From positions 62,001 through 126,000 of the forward strand of contig JBAMDO010000025.1 of NCBI GenBank assembly GCA_037074765.1: a stretch of DNA of 64,000 bases. Direction: 5' to 3'. Origin of the DNA: Mansonella perstans. Its lineage: Eukaryota; Nematoda; Chromadorea; Rhabditida; Onchocercidae. Shown piece by piece: positions 50,301 through 62,843 of the stretch; the first letter of the stretch is position 1; the number at the start of each line of letters is the position of its first letter. The position numbers were made by a program, and so were the translations under genes. The notes beneath the pieces were generated by a model. That model did not search any database. It was not told the origin of the DNA and saw nothing but the letters and a program-made list of their open reading frames with translations.

Positions 50301-53300
50301 GGGGAAAATGATAAATCAATCGATTTATAGGGTCTGACAACAAAATGGTTACCTCTGAATAAAATAATTCGCAAACGAGGAGCTTATCGGGCAATGGATG
50401 TCTTATGGGCAGAAATTTTTAAAATCATCAATTTTTTCGAGTGCTCACATATGAGGCTACGAAGAGGATTATACATATGTTACATGAAACTGTATTCATC
50501 CATCAGTTCTATAAGCGTCGTCGTACCTCGGCATATGCCATCAATTCTTCCATATGCTTTAATAAGATAACTTTTCACCTTTATTTTCATTTGTTGTGCC
50601 TTCTGCTGCTATTTAGCCATCCCTTGATCTTAGTATCATTAAACTTTTTTTTCAGTTTCCAGTTTCCTAAAGTTTTTTTCCAGTTTCCTAAAGTTTGGCA
50701 TTTGTTACCTATTTCTTCAGTATTATTTGAATTGCAAGAAAGAAAAGAAAGCAGATTTATTTCTTACAGGCTTTCAAACGGCTAGAAATTTTTGAAAAAT
50801 TTTGTGCAGTGCTGTAAAATTTAAGTCTAATGGGGTCCATAGATGAAAAAGTGCCGAAACTAAAAGTTGAGTTCGGATGTTATGTCGAGAATAATTCTCG
50901 ATTGATTCATCGAACCAGATATGGCAATGCGAGAATTTTGCTGGGACATTAGATGATAATCAGTTATTTCCTTGTTGGGACTCGATATTTTCTAACATAA
51001 CATAAAAAAACTTCGGCGCAAATTTGCTTTGGCTTCAACTTTCCGCAAACCTTGTACCCTCATACATGAAGTTTCTGCGCTTAAAATTTTTCAAAAATAG
51101 CGTCAGTTCCCTTTAATTAAGAACAGTGTAATTCAAAGGTCACAGGTCTTAAAAGCGTTCAACTTTATTGTATAAGGATTTTAGAATAGCTAGTAAGAGA
51201 AGTATTTTCCTATTGCAATTTGATAAATGTTTTAAAACGGCATGCTCGTCTTCAGTTCAAATATTTTCAAAATAATTTTGCAGAGAGAATCCACATATAA
51301 CAAAAGAAGAATGGGAATTGCTACGATCCGTGGATATTAATGCTGCAAACCCCACAACACCGGTGCAGTTTGTTTTTCACGCCGCTCTTGTTAGTGCAGT
51401 ATCTCGTTTACTTAACGATCTCGAGATTGACGTTGATCTCATACCAAATCAGCGCATCTATCGCTTGCAGGTTTTTCAATTACAGTTCGATGTTTCCTTC
51501 ATAATTGTAAGTTATTGCCAGTTTTGATTTATTACAAGAAATAATTCAGTTCGCTCCCATGAAATGTTTGCGAATTCTAATAAATGGTAATTGCATTGTC
51601 ATCAGTAATACTTCTCACCCAATAATCTTGCCATGTTACGGCGAGTCAACTTCCGCATTCCTCTATTAGTCTACATTTCATATTTGCTTTATACAAAAAC
51701 TGGAAAAAGGGATACCTGAACACATTCTTTTTTTGTTATAGTGTGTTTTATGTGAAGAGCCACACTTTCTGAAAAATCATGAAAATTTATAGAATGTGAT
51801 TTTAACTAGTAGAAAAATCAAATGAAGTATTCCTTTCCAAATAAATTTCGTTGCAGCTATTACCGAAAATTGAAGACGTTTGTACCGTGCCAAGTTATTC
51901 TCCATTAAAATCTTCACCTTTACATAAAGGTTGCCTCACACTTCCACTCCAAATTTTTGAAGCGAGTAAGTATACCATGCTAAAGAGTTTCTCAACTAGT
52001 GAATTTGAATTCATATTCTAGCTCTTGATTTTCGCAGTAAAGGGAACGAACCCATCTGAAATGTTTGTTAGATTTGCAAGCTTTGTTCAAATCTACAAAT
52101 TTTACTTCTGATTTTATTAGTGTTGTCTTACCAGTTGCAGCGAATCAAACTCTCCTCCTGTAAGGCAACCTGAGTTCTTGCATCATATGATTTTTTTTAA
52201 CTGCGCTTTTTGCAGAATTTCAGAATATATTGTAAAATACGCTAAAAATTTTAGTTCATTTATGTGCATACAATCCGAACTTCATCGGTATCTATTGCCG
52301 GCTCTCACTGTTTATCGAACATTTTTCAACGGTAAATTCAAAACGTTTTAGAGACAATAAAATTTTTAATAATGCTCTCGACAAACTTTATCCGCTTTCT
52401 TCACATTGACTCACTATAAAGATAGCTTTTAGTATATACAATACGAACAGCGAAACACTTTGCTGGAGAAGGATATTAATATTTACGCCAATGTACTTTC
52501 AAAGCTGGACGAGTTTCAACACAGGTATAGTTTTGAAAGAAAAGAAATAGAAGCTGATTTCTTCAAGAAAACCTAACAATTTTTAATCAGTGTATTTCTA
52601 GAATGGTTTGATTTTGTTTCAGATTAACAAACATCTGGAAAACAGTGAGATGGATTGGTGATGTCGCTTCTATTGCACGAGATAAACAAGCGAAATGTGC
52701 AGTAACAGTGCAACGTTTATTTGCATTCCGTAGAAGAATAAATGACCGATGTTGTCACGACAAGCAAGAAACAAACGTAATATCTACTTCCGAGCATTCC
52801 TCTGTCATTGTTAAAATGACTGTAAGGACACACTGCATTAACACTTCAAAACAATGATTCTTATTTTGGTTACCCAATATAACTACTTTGTAAACTGCAG
52901 GATACAGACGATTCAACAGATGCATTATATCTTGGTCTTTGTAATATGTTGCCACAAAGCGTCATTCCACTAACCAACTCACTGCCTGAACCTTGGCTCG
53001 ACAACTATTTTCAAGAAAAAAGAAATCCAACCATGACAGTAATTAACGTTTACATCGCTTGCTATGGCCTTACTCGTGGTGCTTCAGTCCGGCTTCAGAT
53101 AACATCAACAACTACTGCTAGCGAGATTGTTGCCTTGGTCATTGAACAGTTAACCAAAGCAGCTACAGGATCTGGTAAAACGATCGAATCCAGAAACCCA
53201 AAAGATTTTTGCTTGGCAGTTGTCATCGGTTTCAGAGAACGTAGGCTACGAGACGACTTCCCACTCATGAAATTGCAAGATCCGTGGGATGACGGTCGTT

Positions 53301-53365
53301 TGTTTGTGAGACGTCGCGATAGCATCTTAGCAGCTTTGCAAAGAGGCAATGAAGCAAGTGTTTGA
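47397..53365 (+). CDS. ANKFN1 / Wide-awake homologue (ankyrin, FN3 and RA-like domains)
   Basis: Fly Wide awake and mouse Nmf9/ANKFN1 link clock signals to neuronal excitability. Visible exons are 47397-47498, 47672-47866, 48033-48130, 48294-48480, 48555-48743, 49105-49201, 49382-49497, 49595-49756, 49855-49942, 50331-50440, 51284-51470, 51857-51965, 52224-52331, 52433-52528, 52622-52822 and 52902-53365. Ankyrin units show EWTLLEFALMLGHRQCAEVL. A coiled segment follows, then an FN3 domain (VPGPLTNVEVVVSASDQLTV to LKRGLRYSVRVSAASIRGFG). The family-specific middle has RGIYLVSIIYSEMK, YWAIKLSLAWDEM, EDVCTVPSYSPL and GCLTLPLQIFEA. The end has a Ras-association-like region (VINVYIACYGLTRGASVRLQ). 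The phase between 52331 and 52433 is not settled and the start codon is not identified. Confidence 0.87.
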
Positions 53366-53587
53366 AGTAAAAAGAATGAATGGAATCTGTTATTGTGTGG
53401 TAAAATCAATGTGTTTGCTAATCATTTTATGTAAATACACCGCCCACCGTTACTGTTGTTTTGTACATTACAGTTAAGAGAATTGGATTGTTGTAACCGA
53501 GTAAAAAGCAACTGGATTCCACGTCTTGATAGATGTAACAAAACAATCAATATATATATATATATAATACTATTAGCGCAACTCCAA

Positions 53588-53619
<32 letters not shown>

Positions 53620-54284
53620 ATGGACTGGCGCTTTTAAACTAATTATATTTAAAAAAAGGAAAGCATTGAATGTAAAAATTGTGACAGTAATGTCACAGAG
53701 AGGAACTGTAAATAGCGGAAAAGCTATACAATGGAATGAAATCTAACAAGGACGAAATATTAATGACAATAGTCATTTAATAACACCATGTTGAAGCATT
53801 AGCTTTTGAGGACCCGGCTGGGTTTTTATGGACAAAAGAGGAAAAAGACAAGAATATCACTACAACCAAAACAAATGTTGTCTTTCAAAAACTTTCAAAG
53901 AATTTTGGCGCAAACCAGTCTAGGAAATATTACGAAAAACCACAATATTAAAAATGTGATGGACCTTTTCAATTTTCTCTTAAAATCACAGCCCCGCTTG
54001 CTTGCCACTTTTACTCAATATTTTATGCTTCTAATCATTAAAGCTGCAGAGCTGCTGGAATTACATGGCCTCAAACGGATGTCTAAACTCTAATCGAAAA
54101 CATGTTATGTCGCAAAATGCGACAAAATTGTTTTAATGCTAGAAAATATTTCCATTCATTACAGTTTGCGAAATTCTTTAATACATCCACATCAAAATAT
54201 TACCAGATGCCCTCAAAATGGAAAATGTATCTAATAGAAACAAAAATGCTGCTGAAACTATATGGACTCCAAATAAACGGATGT
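53366..54284. other. Convergent intergenic spacer with poly-A tracts
   Basis: About 920 bases separate the 3' ends of the ANKFN1-like gene and kin-2. There is a (TA)n run near 53552-53564 and an A-rich run at 53586-53620 broken by one G. Open frames here lack splice or domain support. Confidence 0.6.
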
Positions 54285-57200
54285 TCATGTCATCAGCTTA
54301 ACATATGAATTATAATTTGACACATCCCTTTTCAGGATTTCACGTACTGGTCCCATTACACGTTCAAATCGTGCTCGATCTAATTTTACACATTTCAAAG
54401 GTGTTTTTGCAATTACCGTTGCAGCTCGAGGTCGATCTAAAAGGAGCGCTATCTCGCCTGAAAAAAAGGTTTAGATTTTAAATTGTCAACATCCCGAACA
54501 ACAGACATTGCGTGAGCATTTGAAATGTATCCTTTCCTGTAATCATTAATTACTTTTTTCTTTTTTTTTTTTAAGTAGAACCAGTCAGGAAGCTTATGAC
54601 GAAATAAATTTCAGACTAAAACTTCGAGAACTTGCCAAAATAATCTGATGAAGATAAATGTCCGACGATTTCAAAAGGTGCATCGTCACTTGGCTTCTGC
54701 AATACATCCGCCTGTCCTTCCACAATGATGAAGAATTCATCACCAGGATGTCCCTTAATTCAAAAAAAAAAAAATCCGCCAATTTGTGAAATCTATGTGG
54801 AAATACAGTGCGAAAAGAACCATCCTCTAAATCCCTTGATTTCAGTGGTGTTAAAAAATCCTAGAACAAAGGAAGACGCTACTCGTACAAACAGTTTTAT
54901 TCGACGCGAGTAAATTCCAAATGAAACACTAAATTTACAGTATTTTGTGTTAGAAGTGAATGAAGAATGGATGCTAGAAGCGAAACGAAACTTAAAAGCT
55001 TCCTGAGATTTCCTAAGCAATAAAAAAAACCTGTAGCCCCAAAATCAAAGAACCACGAAGACGATAAGTGCAAAGCAAACCTGTTCAACAACACGCGTTC
55101 CTGGCTCAAAATCGCATCTCTCTAAAGCATCAGCAACATTCGCCCGTTCCCATTTGTCGAGATCAGCTAAAAATAGATTCTTAAAATAAAGCTCTTAAAA
55201 TATAGCCATAAAATAAACAGTAATGAAGCACCGAAATAAATATGACAAAAACTTGAGATTATCATATAGTAATTCAAACTAGAATTCTTACGTAACTCCT
55301 AGCAGGAAGCATAATGCAATAGGCTGCCAGTTTCTTCATGTACTATTAAGAAGAAGCAAAGTAAACATAAAGAACATACACAATATTTGAACTTTCGACA
55401 AAAATTCGTCATAGAGCTTCCTCTTCCGCATTGTAGACCCCATAAGGATCTGTCGATAAGTAATACGATCAATCGCCCAACATTTCACTACATCAGACTT
55501 GGCGACTACTGTTGCTGCCCGTGGAGTTCCATAAATTAGAGCAAGTTCACCGAAACTACCACCTTCTTTGATAGATAGTGCATATTCACCATTTACAAAT
55601 ATATCTACCTCAAAAGAAAATTTTCAGCAAGAAAAAGCGATGAAGCAATAATTACAGAGAAACGTGCATAGAAGCTTATGAATTTCCTACTCCATCATCA
55701 ACTAACACTAAAAAATTGGTAGGAACTAATAAAAAAACCGAAGACAAAGACCGTAACCTTAACCTTTCTACAACAAAATAGATCGAACAATGAGACTCAT
55801 TTGCATGTCAAATAAACTATTCTGAAAAGCTGTTTACAAAACTTACTTCACCCGAGTCAATAACATAAAAATTATCGCCTTCTTCTCCTTGCTCAATGAT
55901 AGTTTCGCCTTTTTGTTTTTCAACAGGAAACATGGCATCAAATATAGCTTTCTGTTCGTCTCCCTGAAGATAGCTTAGCTTCACTTCTGTAATACTACGA
56001 TCTCTGTAAATGCAAAAGTCATTTCCAAATTGAAAAAATTCGGACATATAGATTCTGTATAACTAACTAGAAATATAATATTTTCCGTCTCTTAACAATG
56101 AAAGCAAGGAAAAATGGAAACAAGACCATCATTTTACACCCCATTTTCAATCAATGGTCAAAAACATAGCCTGATACTAAAATTACCCCTTTTCTTAGGG
56201 TCGTTTGCCGGACCCGACGAACGGTTTTTTAAAGCAATGGATATATTCTTTTTCCACTGGTTTAAAAAAAGAACGTACCAAAATGTAAAACAAGCTCACT
56301 GAAACGAACTTTTACTTCGTTTTTTTCTCAAAAGATCTCTGCAGCACTCCTCAAATCCTTTTGGATATTCGGCTAAAGAAAAGTGGAACTATTTCAACGA
56401 GATTCAAATGCATGATAAAAAATATTGGACGCGTAAACAAACTTCAAGATGCGAAAAGAGAATATTTCTGCACATTGCTGCTTCCAATGCCCTTCGAGTT
56501 TCGTCATCCTTAGGTATCACTACTTTATCATAATTTGCGGCTTCATTTTCATCGGGTACCTACAAAAGTTAGAAATAAAGATATGCAATTTCTAATACAA
56601 AAACGCTTTCAGAGTAGGAGAAAAATCTACAAAACTTCCACCTTCGTTAAATCAAAAACACAGATTTATTGCTAACAAAATTTACCAAAAAAAACAAACC
56701 TCCGCACTAACTGCAAGGCGTCTTCGATTCCCTTGTTTTATTTTTGGAGGCTCATCAATTGTATCATCATCATCTGTTGCCTCTACTCGTGGACTTGATA
56801 CCTAAAAAGCACACTAGTAACAAAATTTGTGAGAAAATTAAAACAGTGGAATGGATCAAAAAAAAAAAAAAAAGCTAAATGCAGTTTTCATTTCATAAAT
56901 GCTACATTATTTTTGTGGGTCTTATTAACAAAGTAAATAAGAAATGAAAAGAACCACAGTAGTTTCATCGTGCAACTTTTGACTATCCACAGTATTAGCT
57001 GCACCAACAGTTATGCTAATAGTAGTTGCAGATGTTGCAGAAGCAGAGGTAGCAACACCTGTGCTCAAATTTCGACGCCTTTTCAGGCTCAGATGTTGAC
57101 CCATATTATCAAAATTCGTTATTCTTTTAACAAATTAACATTCAACCGCAAATGGGCAACCATAGATGCGCTGACTGACCAACTCTCCTGTACGTCTTCT

Positions 57201-59038
57201 AGCGTCACTCTTGCAGTCTACATCTATGTGTGTACGTCCGTGCATCCTCATACACACTCGGCAGTAGTCGTCAAAAGCAGCAAATAAACGCTTTTGATGA
57301 ATAGAGAAGCAGCAACAAAAAACAGCAATAACTGCAGCAGCAACTACATATACTAGCGATAGCAATCAATTCACCATATGTTTCCCTTCTCCAACCATTA
57401 TTATTATCATCATCATCATCATCATCACCATAATCATTATCATCATCATCATCATCATCATCATTATCATCATCATCATCATTATCGTCATCACCATCAT
57501 CATCATCATTATCATCATCATCATCATCCATCTATGATTTCATTCATTCAATTGTTTTCGAATACACACATACTCTCTGATCCCATCTAACTCATAGTTC
57601 TCTCTCTCTCTCTCGCTCTCCACACCTTTTCAACTCTATCTCTCCTCGTTTAACAAAACTAAACGCTGTGAAAAAGAACAAAAAGCGAAGTTTGCGTTGT
57701 ATCTTAGCTAAATTTAAATAACAAAAATTGTAGTAACAAGCAAGGTTTACTACTACTAGACAAAATTGTAATAATATTAGGATCCATTTACACATATTTA
57801 AATTACACATTTTAATAAAATGCATCAATCAGCTTTAGTAACATTTCACAAGCAACTAAACGTTTCTAAGAATCAATCCTCCTTTTTTTCCTCTCATCTC
57901 ATCATCAATTGCAAATTCGTAGTTACATAATTGGTGGTATTCATATGAACAACTACATATGAATCAGAGGCATTTATACAACTAAACTCATATATGTGAA
58001 TTCTACTTATATTCCCGAAAATATGATTTAAAAAAACCTAAACGTCTAATTATCATTTAATACCTGAAAATATATATAATATAATACAATACAATATATA
58101 TTATAATAATATAATATAATATATATAATAATATTGAATACTGAACTATTCTATATATATATATATTCTACTTCGCGAAATAACTAGTTCTCAGGTCGTC
58201 ACACTTTTTTAGAACGATGCTGTATGGGGAATCCTCTTGGAAGACAAAAGACAGTGATCTAAATAGTTTCGAAAACTCATGATTTTTTTTTCTGCAAAAT
58301 AAAATGTTTCCAGAAGGCACATAAGTGAAATAAAGTAGAAATATTTTGCACAAATTGTTCAAAATACATTGCGCAAAGGAATAGCAAAGACTAAACGCAG
58401 TAAAACTGTCTAAAATGGTGTTCAAAAAACACACAGTAGTCAAAAAACCAAAATCTAATGATGAAATTGCTTTCAAAAAGTTAGAAAGATAGAAGTGAGC
58501 AATAAAAACTTCCACGAATCTCCTTTTTTCCTGAATTTTCCAAACATTACAAAAAATACTGCCAAAAAATTGTTCTGCCAAGTCGCATATTGCAATAAAC
58601 GCGAAAAAAATTTAGTGATGCTTTCTTCCAGTAAATGGCATGCATGACTTCAACAGTGCACAAAATTTTTACGCATAAGCTGTCAGCGAGAAACTTCGGA
58701 GAGTACGACAACAATTTATCCCTTCATGAACTCTAAGACAAAACTGATACTGAGAATATTTAGTTATTACAATTTCATCACAAATAACTATCAATTCAGC
58801 CTTCTTCCCTCAGAATATGTGAACCAAAAACTTTAATATAAAATATCAAAGAACATACCTGAGATCGTTGATCATAGAGCTTTTCGAAATGTTCCTTGAG
58901 AAACAAAATCGGATTTTCAGGTTTGTTTATACACAAGCTAACAATCGCTTCTTTGACCAACTGCTGAATGTTATGCCGTTGCACATAGGCCTGACATTGC
59001 GCTAACTGTGCTTCTTCACTGCTACCCCCGGACGCCAT
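54285..59038 (-). CDS. kin-2: cAMP-dependent protein kinase regulatory subunit (type I-like)
   Basis: KIN-2 holds the PKA catalytic subunit inactive until cAMP binds. Eight exons (59038-58859, 56801-56700, 56559-56446, 55963-55847, 55608-55380, 55166-55081, 54753-54636, 54457-54285) join to 1,119 bases in phase, 372 aa. Residues 1-60 are the docking and dimerisation domain ([20 protein letters not shown]). The pseudosubstrate RRLAVS is at 87-92, with Ala at the phospho-acceptor position. Two cyclic-nucleotide domains follow with intact cAMP cassettes, [16 protein letters not shown] and [16 protein letters not shown]. The C-terminus [20 protein letters not shown] is the typical nematode end. 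The intron after exon 7 starts with GC. A possible spliced-leader acceptor (TTTTTAG) lies 12 bases before the ATG. Confidence 0.95.
56955..57104 (-). CDS. kin-2: Possible alternative first exon of kin-2 with a myristoylation-type start
   Basis: Inside the first intron, an ATG at 57104 opens a 150-base frame ending ACTACTGTG before a GT (56955), in phase 0. It can therefore splice to the exon at 56801 in place of the docking-domain exon. The peptide starts [11 protein letters not shown] and is rich in Ser, Thr and Ala. Gly2 with Ser6 fits the N-myristoylation pattern, and the basic run would help membrane binding. The resulting protein would be about 362 aa and could not dimerise or bind AKAPs through the usual domain. 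The donor GTTCTTT is weak; GTGGTT three bases earlier is an alternative. No transcript evidence is available. Confidence 0.5.
57397..57532. repeat. ATC/CAT trinucleotide microsatellite in the first kin-2 intron
   Basis: About 135 bases of imperfect CAT/ATC repeats. Open frames across it (poly-His on plus, poly-Asp on minus) are artefacts of the repeat. A CT-rich run follows at about 57600-57618, and an AT-only tract at 58068-58160 lies in the same intron. Confidence 0.95.
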
Positions 59039-61640
59039 ATTCAGAGTAAACTAAAAATTGAAGCATAAATCTTGCATTCAAAATACAAAACAACAGTAAC
59101 GGACTGTAATTAGTAAACCGAATGTATTAACATTATCAACATGTATTAACACATTTCAACAATGCATCTAACAGTGTTTCATGCATTTCTGTTATTATCT
59201 AGTCCGATTACTATGTTTACATATTTGAAAAATTTTTTCGAACTTTATATCTTATAGCATTTAGCAGGATAATAAGAAACAGTGAAAACTACTATGACAA
59301 ACCCATATCAAACTCTTATATAAGAAACAAAAAAGTGTGAAATTTTATCTGCACAGGTGTGCAAACAATTTAATAATTTAAATAATAATCATCACTAAAT
59401 TAAGCGAATGAATTCACGAATGTAAGATTTTTTTTTTTTTTTTTTTTTTTTGAGAAATGCAATATTTTTGAGAGCTTTTTTGAATGCAGAAGATCCTAAA
59501 ACTTCATAAACAATTTCCAAATGATGCGCAAGAATACCGGGTGTCTAAAATGAATGAATATATGAAAGGAATCCTACTACGTGTAGGTGTGTGTGTGTAT
59601 GCGCAATCTTTAATCATAGAAACTGTATAAAATCGTGATATATTGGCATTTTAATGAAATAAATGCAAAAAAAACGGTGTAAACTGATTTTTACAGATTT
59701 CACACTTGCACTGCCTGATGTTAAAAGGTAAAGTTAGTTACCGCATAAAATCTTACTAACCTCTAAAGAAGGCTCATCATAAGAATCGCTTGTAATTCAT
59801 TTGCTTTGAACTCATATAACCTGTGCAATCAATATGTAACTAATGCAATATCTTGAAACGGGAAAATCAAGTAAGAAACGTTTGAAAAATAATGAAAATA
59901 CGGGAAAAATTTTTAAAATAAATAAATCAGAACGGATGCAAGAAATGAAACAGCAAATTTTAGTAATGAGAAAGAATGAAAGGGAAACAACATACTTTTG
60001 AACAAGAATAAGTTACCTTCACCAAGAAACCATTCAACAACCATGAATTATCGGCAGATTTATAAAGAACTATGATTTGGTAATAAAAAAAAAAAAAAAA
60101 AAAAACAAGAATACAATAAATGTAAAATTGCACAAATACTAAAAGATGAAAAATCAATGCTTCATGGTGGCAGAAACTGTAACACAATCATGAAAAACTT
60201 AATCAATAAGTGAATTAAAGTTAATAAAAGAAGTGGTACTTTTAGATTTGATAGCAATCTTTCACTTTTCGTACACCTAACCTATCAAACATGAAAGACA
60301 TACACACAACGGCATACGCACCATAACGATATTTTTGAATAAATATTTACTCTAAATCAATTTACAAATGCCATCGTCATCTTAACAAATGTGCAATATC
60401 AGTCGTGCATCAAAGAAGCACACTTTCCAAAACATCTGTAAATTAATCAGCAATTAAATTCTATACTTCCAAAAGCATATTTAAGAAAAGAAAATTTTTA
60501 AATTATTAAGTAAATAAATTGAATCACACATTGCAAACGCAAATCCTAAAGCCAATCTATCTATAATTTGAAGTATTCAATCCAAATTGATAAAATAGTA
60601 TCCGTATCCAAGAAATGATGTATTTAATTAATTGAATTAGCCGAATTCCAATCTTATTCTCGTAGAAATCAGTGAGTACTCTCTATTTACAATCGTTACA
60701 ACACGTTCAATAGGGGTAACTTTTATATGCTCCTATGAAACGTATTACACCGATATAAGTAAAGATTTAATAGGAATGATTAACTGTATCAATTATGAAA
60801 CACAAAGAGAGTTGCAGAATAAGAACTTGAATTGAGATGATGGAATAAGTGAACAATTTTATACTACACAAAATATACATCAATACTAATCGATAATTGA
60901 TAAAAAGTAAAACATGAGAAAAAAGTTCAAACTTAAAATGTAAGTAATCAAATAAAATAGTTCTTATTTCTTTGATGCAAATGATGTGCACAATACGAAA
61001 TAGACAAACAATTCAGTTAACATTAGAGTAGAAGAGGAGAATGCAAAAACTTTTCTGCTTTATCTCTTAACTTTGCATACTAACTAATTGATAACATAGT
61101 AAAACTTTTTCAATTATCACTTCATCTTCATACAATGAATTAAAAATGTGCACCTGTATTATCTTCATTTGCATCAGTAATTCAGCTAATTCAGCTCCAT
61201 CCATCCATCCATTTCATCCATTCCGTATTCGATTATCAATGTAAGCTAGCTATCAATGTGTTAGTTCAAAGTTCAGAGCAAGAGAAAGGTTAATATAAAT
61301 GCTTTGATTGGAAAAGTAATTATACGGAGGACAATTTCAACATACTTTTTCATCAACATATCATTGTGCTTTATTCTCTCTCTATTGTTCAATGTGAACA
61401 AAAAAATGTTCGCTTTGTGAGCAAAATGTATTGCAATCGATTGCAACGAAAATGTATAGAAGAGGAAAAAGTGAAGAGATAAGTCAAATAAGTACCTACC
61501 TACCTATAGGCATAAAAATAAACTAAACTAGGCAAAAGGTCAAATATGCATGATTGGCTAATGACTAAATGATGAATGAAGTTGGAAGCTTGTGATGATG
61601 CCGAATTATTCAACATTTCCAATTTGTTGCATACCATTGA
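59039..61640. other. Region upstream of kin-2 without a supported gene
   Basis: AT-rich sequence with many stops in all frames. It has a T run at about 59430-59451 and an A run at 60087-60106. It may hold the kin-2 promoter or 5' UTR exons; nothing further is supported. Confidence 0.5.
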
Positions 61641-61644
61641 TGGG

Positions 61645-61800
61645 TATGAAACATGAAATATCTAGAATAAGTGGTTAAAAATGTGAAATATCTTGTAGAA
61701 TAAATGGTTAAAAATGTGAAATATCTAGTAGAATAAGTTAAAAAATGTGAAATATTTAGAAATAAGTGAAAAATGTGAAATATTTTAGAATAATTTTTTA
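61645..61800. repeat. Degenerate tandem repeat of about 25-35 bases
   Basis: Units with the core AAAAATGTGAAATATCTAG followed by a variable TAGAATAAGTGGTT-like part recur about five times with small length changes. It behaves as a diverged minisatellite. Confidence 0.75.
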
Positions 61801-61983
61801 ATAGATCAAATAAACTAAAACTAGCACATAACCTTACAACTACAGAAATAAGAACAAAAGAAATGATAGGCTTCTAAAGGGAAGTTATTTAGCAAAAAAT
61901 GTTAGGCCTAATATGTTAGGTTTTACCAATTGTATGGCATACATACATAATGCCTATAGCATACATAGATGATGAACCGATAA

Positions 61984-62031
61984 AGAGAGAGAGAGAGAGA
62001 GAGGGAGAGAGAGGGAGAGAGAGAGAGAGAA
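61984..62031. repeat. GA dinucleotide microsatellite
   Basis: Nearly pure (GA)n with two GGGA interruptions. Confidence 0.95.
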
Positions 62032-62177
62032 AGAAGTATGAATATGGTGATGAAAGAGGGACCACAAAGATATGATGGTAAATGATTGCAGCAAACAAAC
62101 ACTGACTAATACTACTTAGAGTCTCTCTTATTGATACTGCAGCTGTGTATGTACCAAACATGTATTTCAATTCCAAT

Positions 62178-62200
62178 AAAAAAAAAAAAAAAAAAAAAAA
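62178..62200. repeat. Poly-A tract
   Basis: A run of about 22 A, followed by GAAACGCG. Confidence 0.9.
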
Positions 62201-62487
62201 AGAAACGCGAAAAGCAAAAATGCTCCATCCTACAACAAACAAACACAACCACTTCCACTCGCTTAAGAAAAAGATTTCATTCCATTCTGCGCTTAGATTC
62301 TTACGCTATAAATCGGCCCCACATACTCTATATGTCCTTTTTGCTTATTTGCTTTCAGGCCTATGCATATATATATATAAACATTGGACATAGCCACATT
62401 AACTAAGTTACTCTATTCTGGCCACCAAATTGAGCCATACACATATATTGGCTAGAAATTCTCACAAATCTCATGCACACTTATACA

Positions 62488-62533
62488 CATACACACACAC
62501 ACACACACACATACACATACATACATACACGCA

Positions 62534-62598
<65 letters not shown>

Positions 62599-62606
62599 AC
62601 ATACAA
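62488..62606. repeat. CA dinucleotide microsatellite
   Basis: Long (CA)n tract with scattered CATA interruptions; a short (GT)n follows at about 62619-62628. Open frames over it are repeat artefacts. Confidence 0.95.
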
Positions 62607-62843
62607 TGTTTGGCATATGTGTGTGTGTCAGCGAGAACGCGTGTGCGTTTGCGTGTGAGTACGTACAATTGGTGCAGCCAATTTATTGCTTGGTGAGATA
62701 GGAATGAGCATTATTATTATTATCGGTGACGTACGTACTTTTACAACTGTTTTGAAGTAAGATTAATTAAAATGCAACATAATGCTAGCAAAATATTGCT
62801 CATTTAATAACAATCAGAAACTGCGCTCTCTTGATACACTTCC

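Noticed and set aside
57271..57590. Poly-Asp and poly-His open frames
   Set aside because: They are translations of the CAT/ATC microsatellite in an intron.
62430..62696. Thr-His repeat open frames on both strands
   Set aside because: They are translations of the CA microsatellite.
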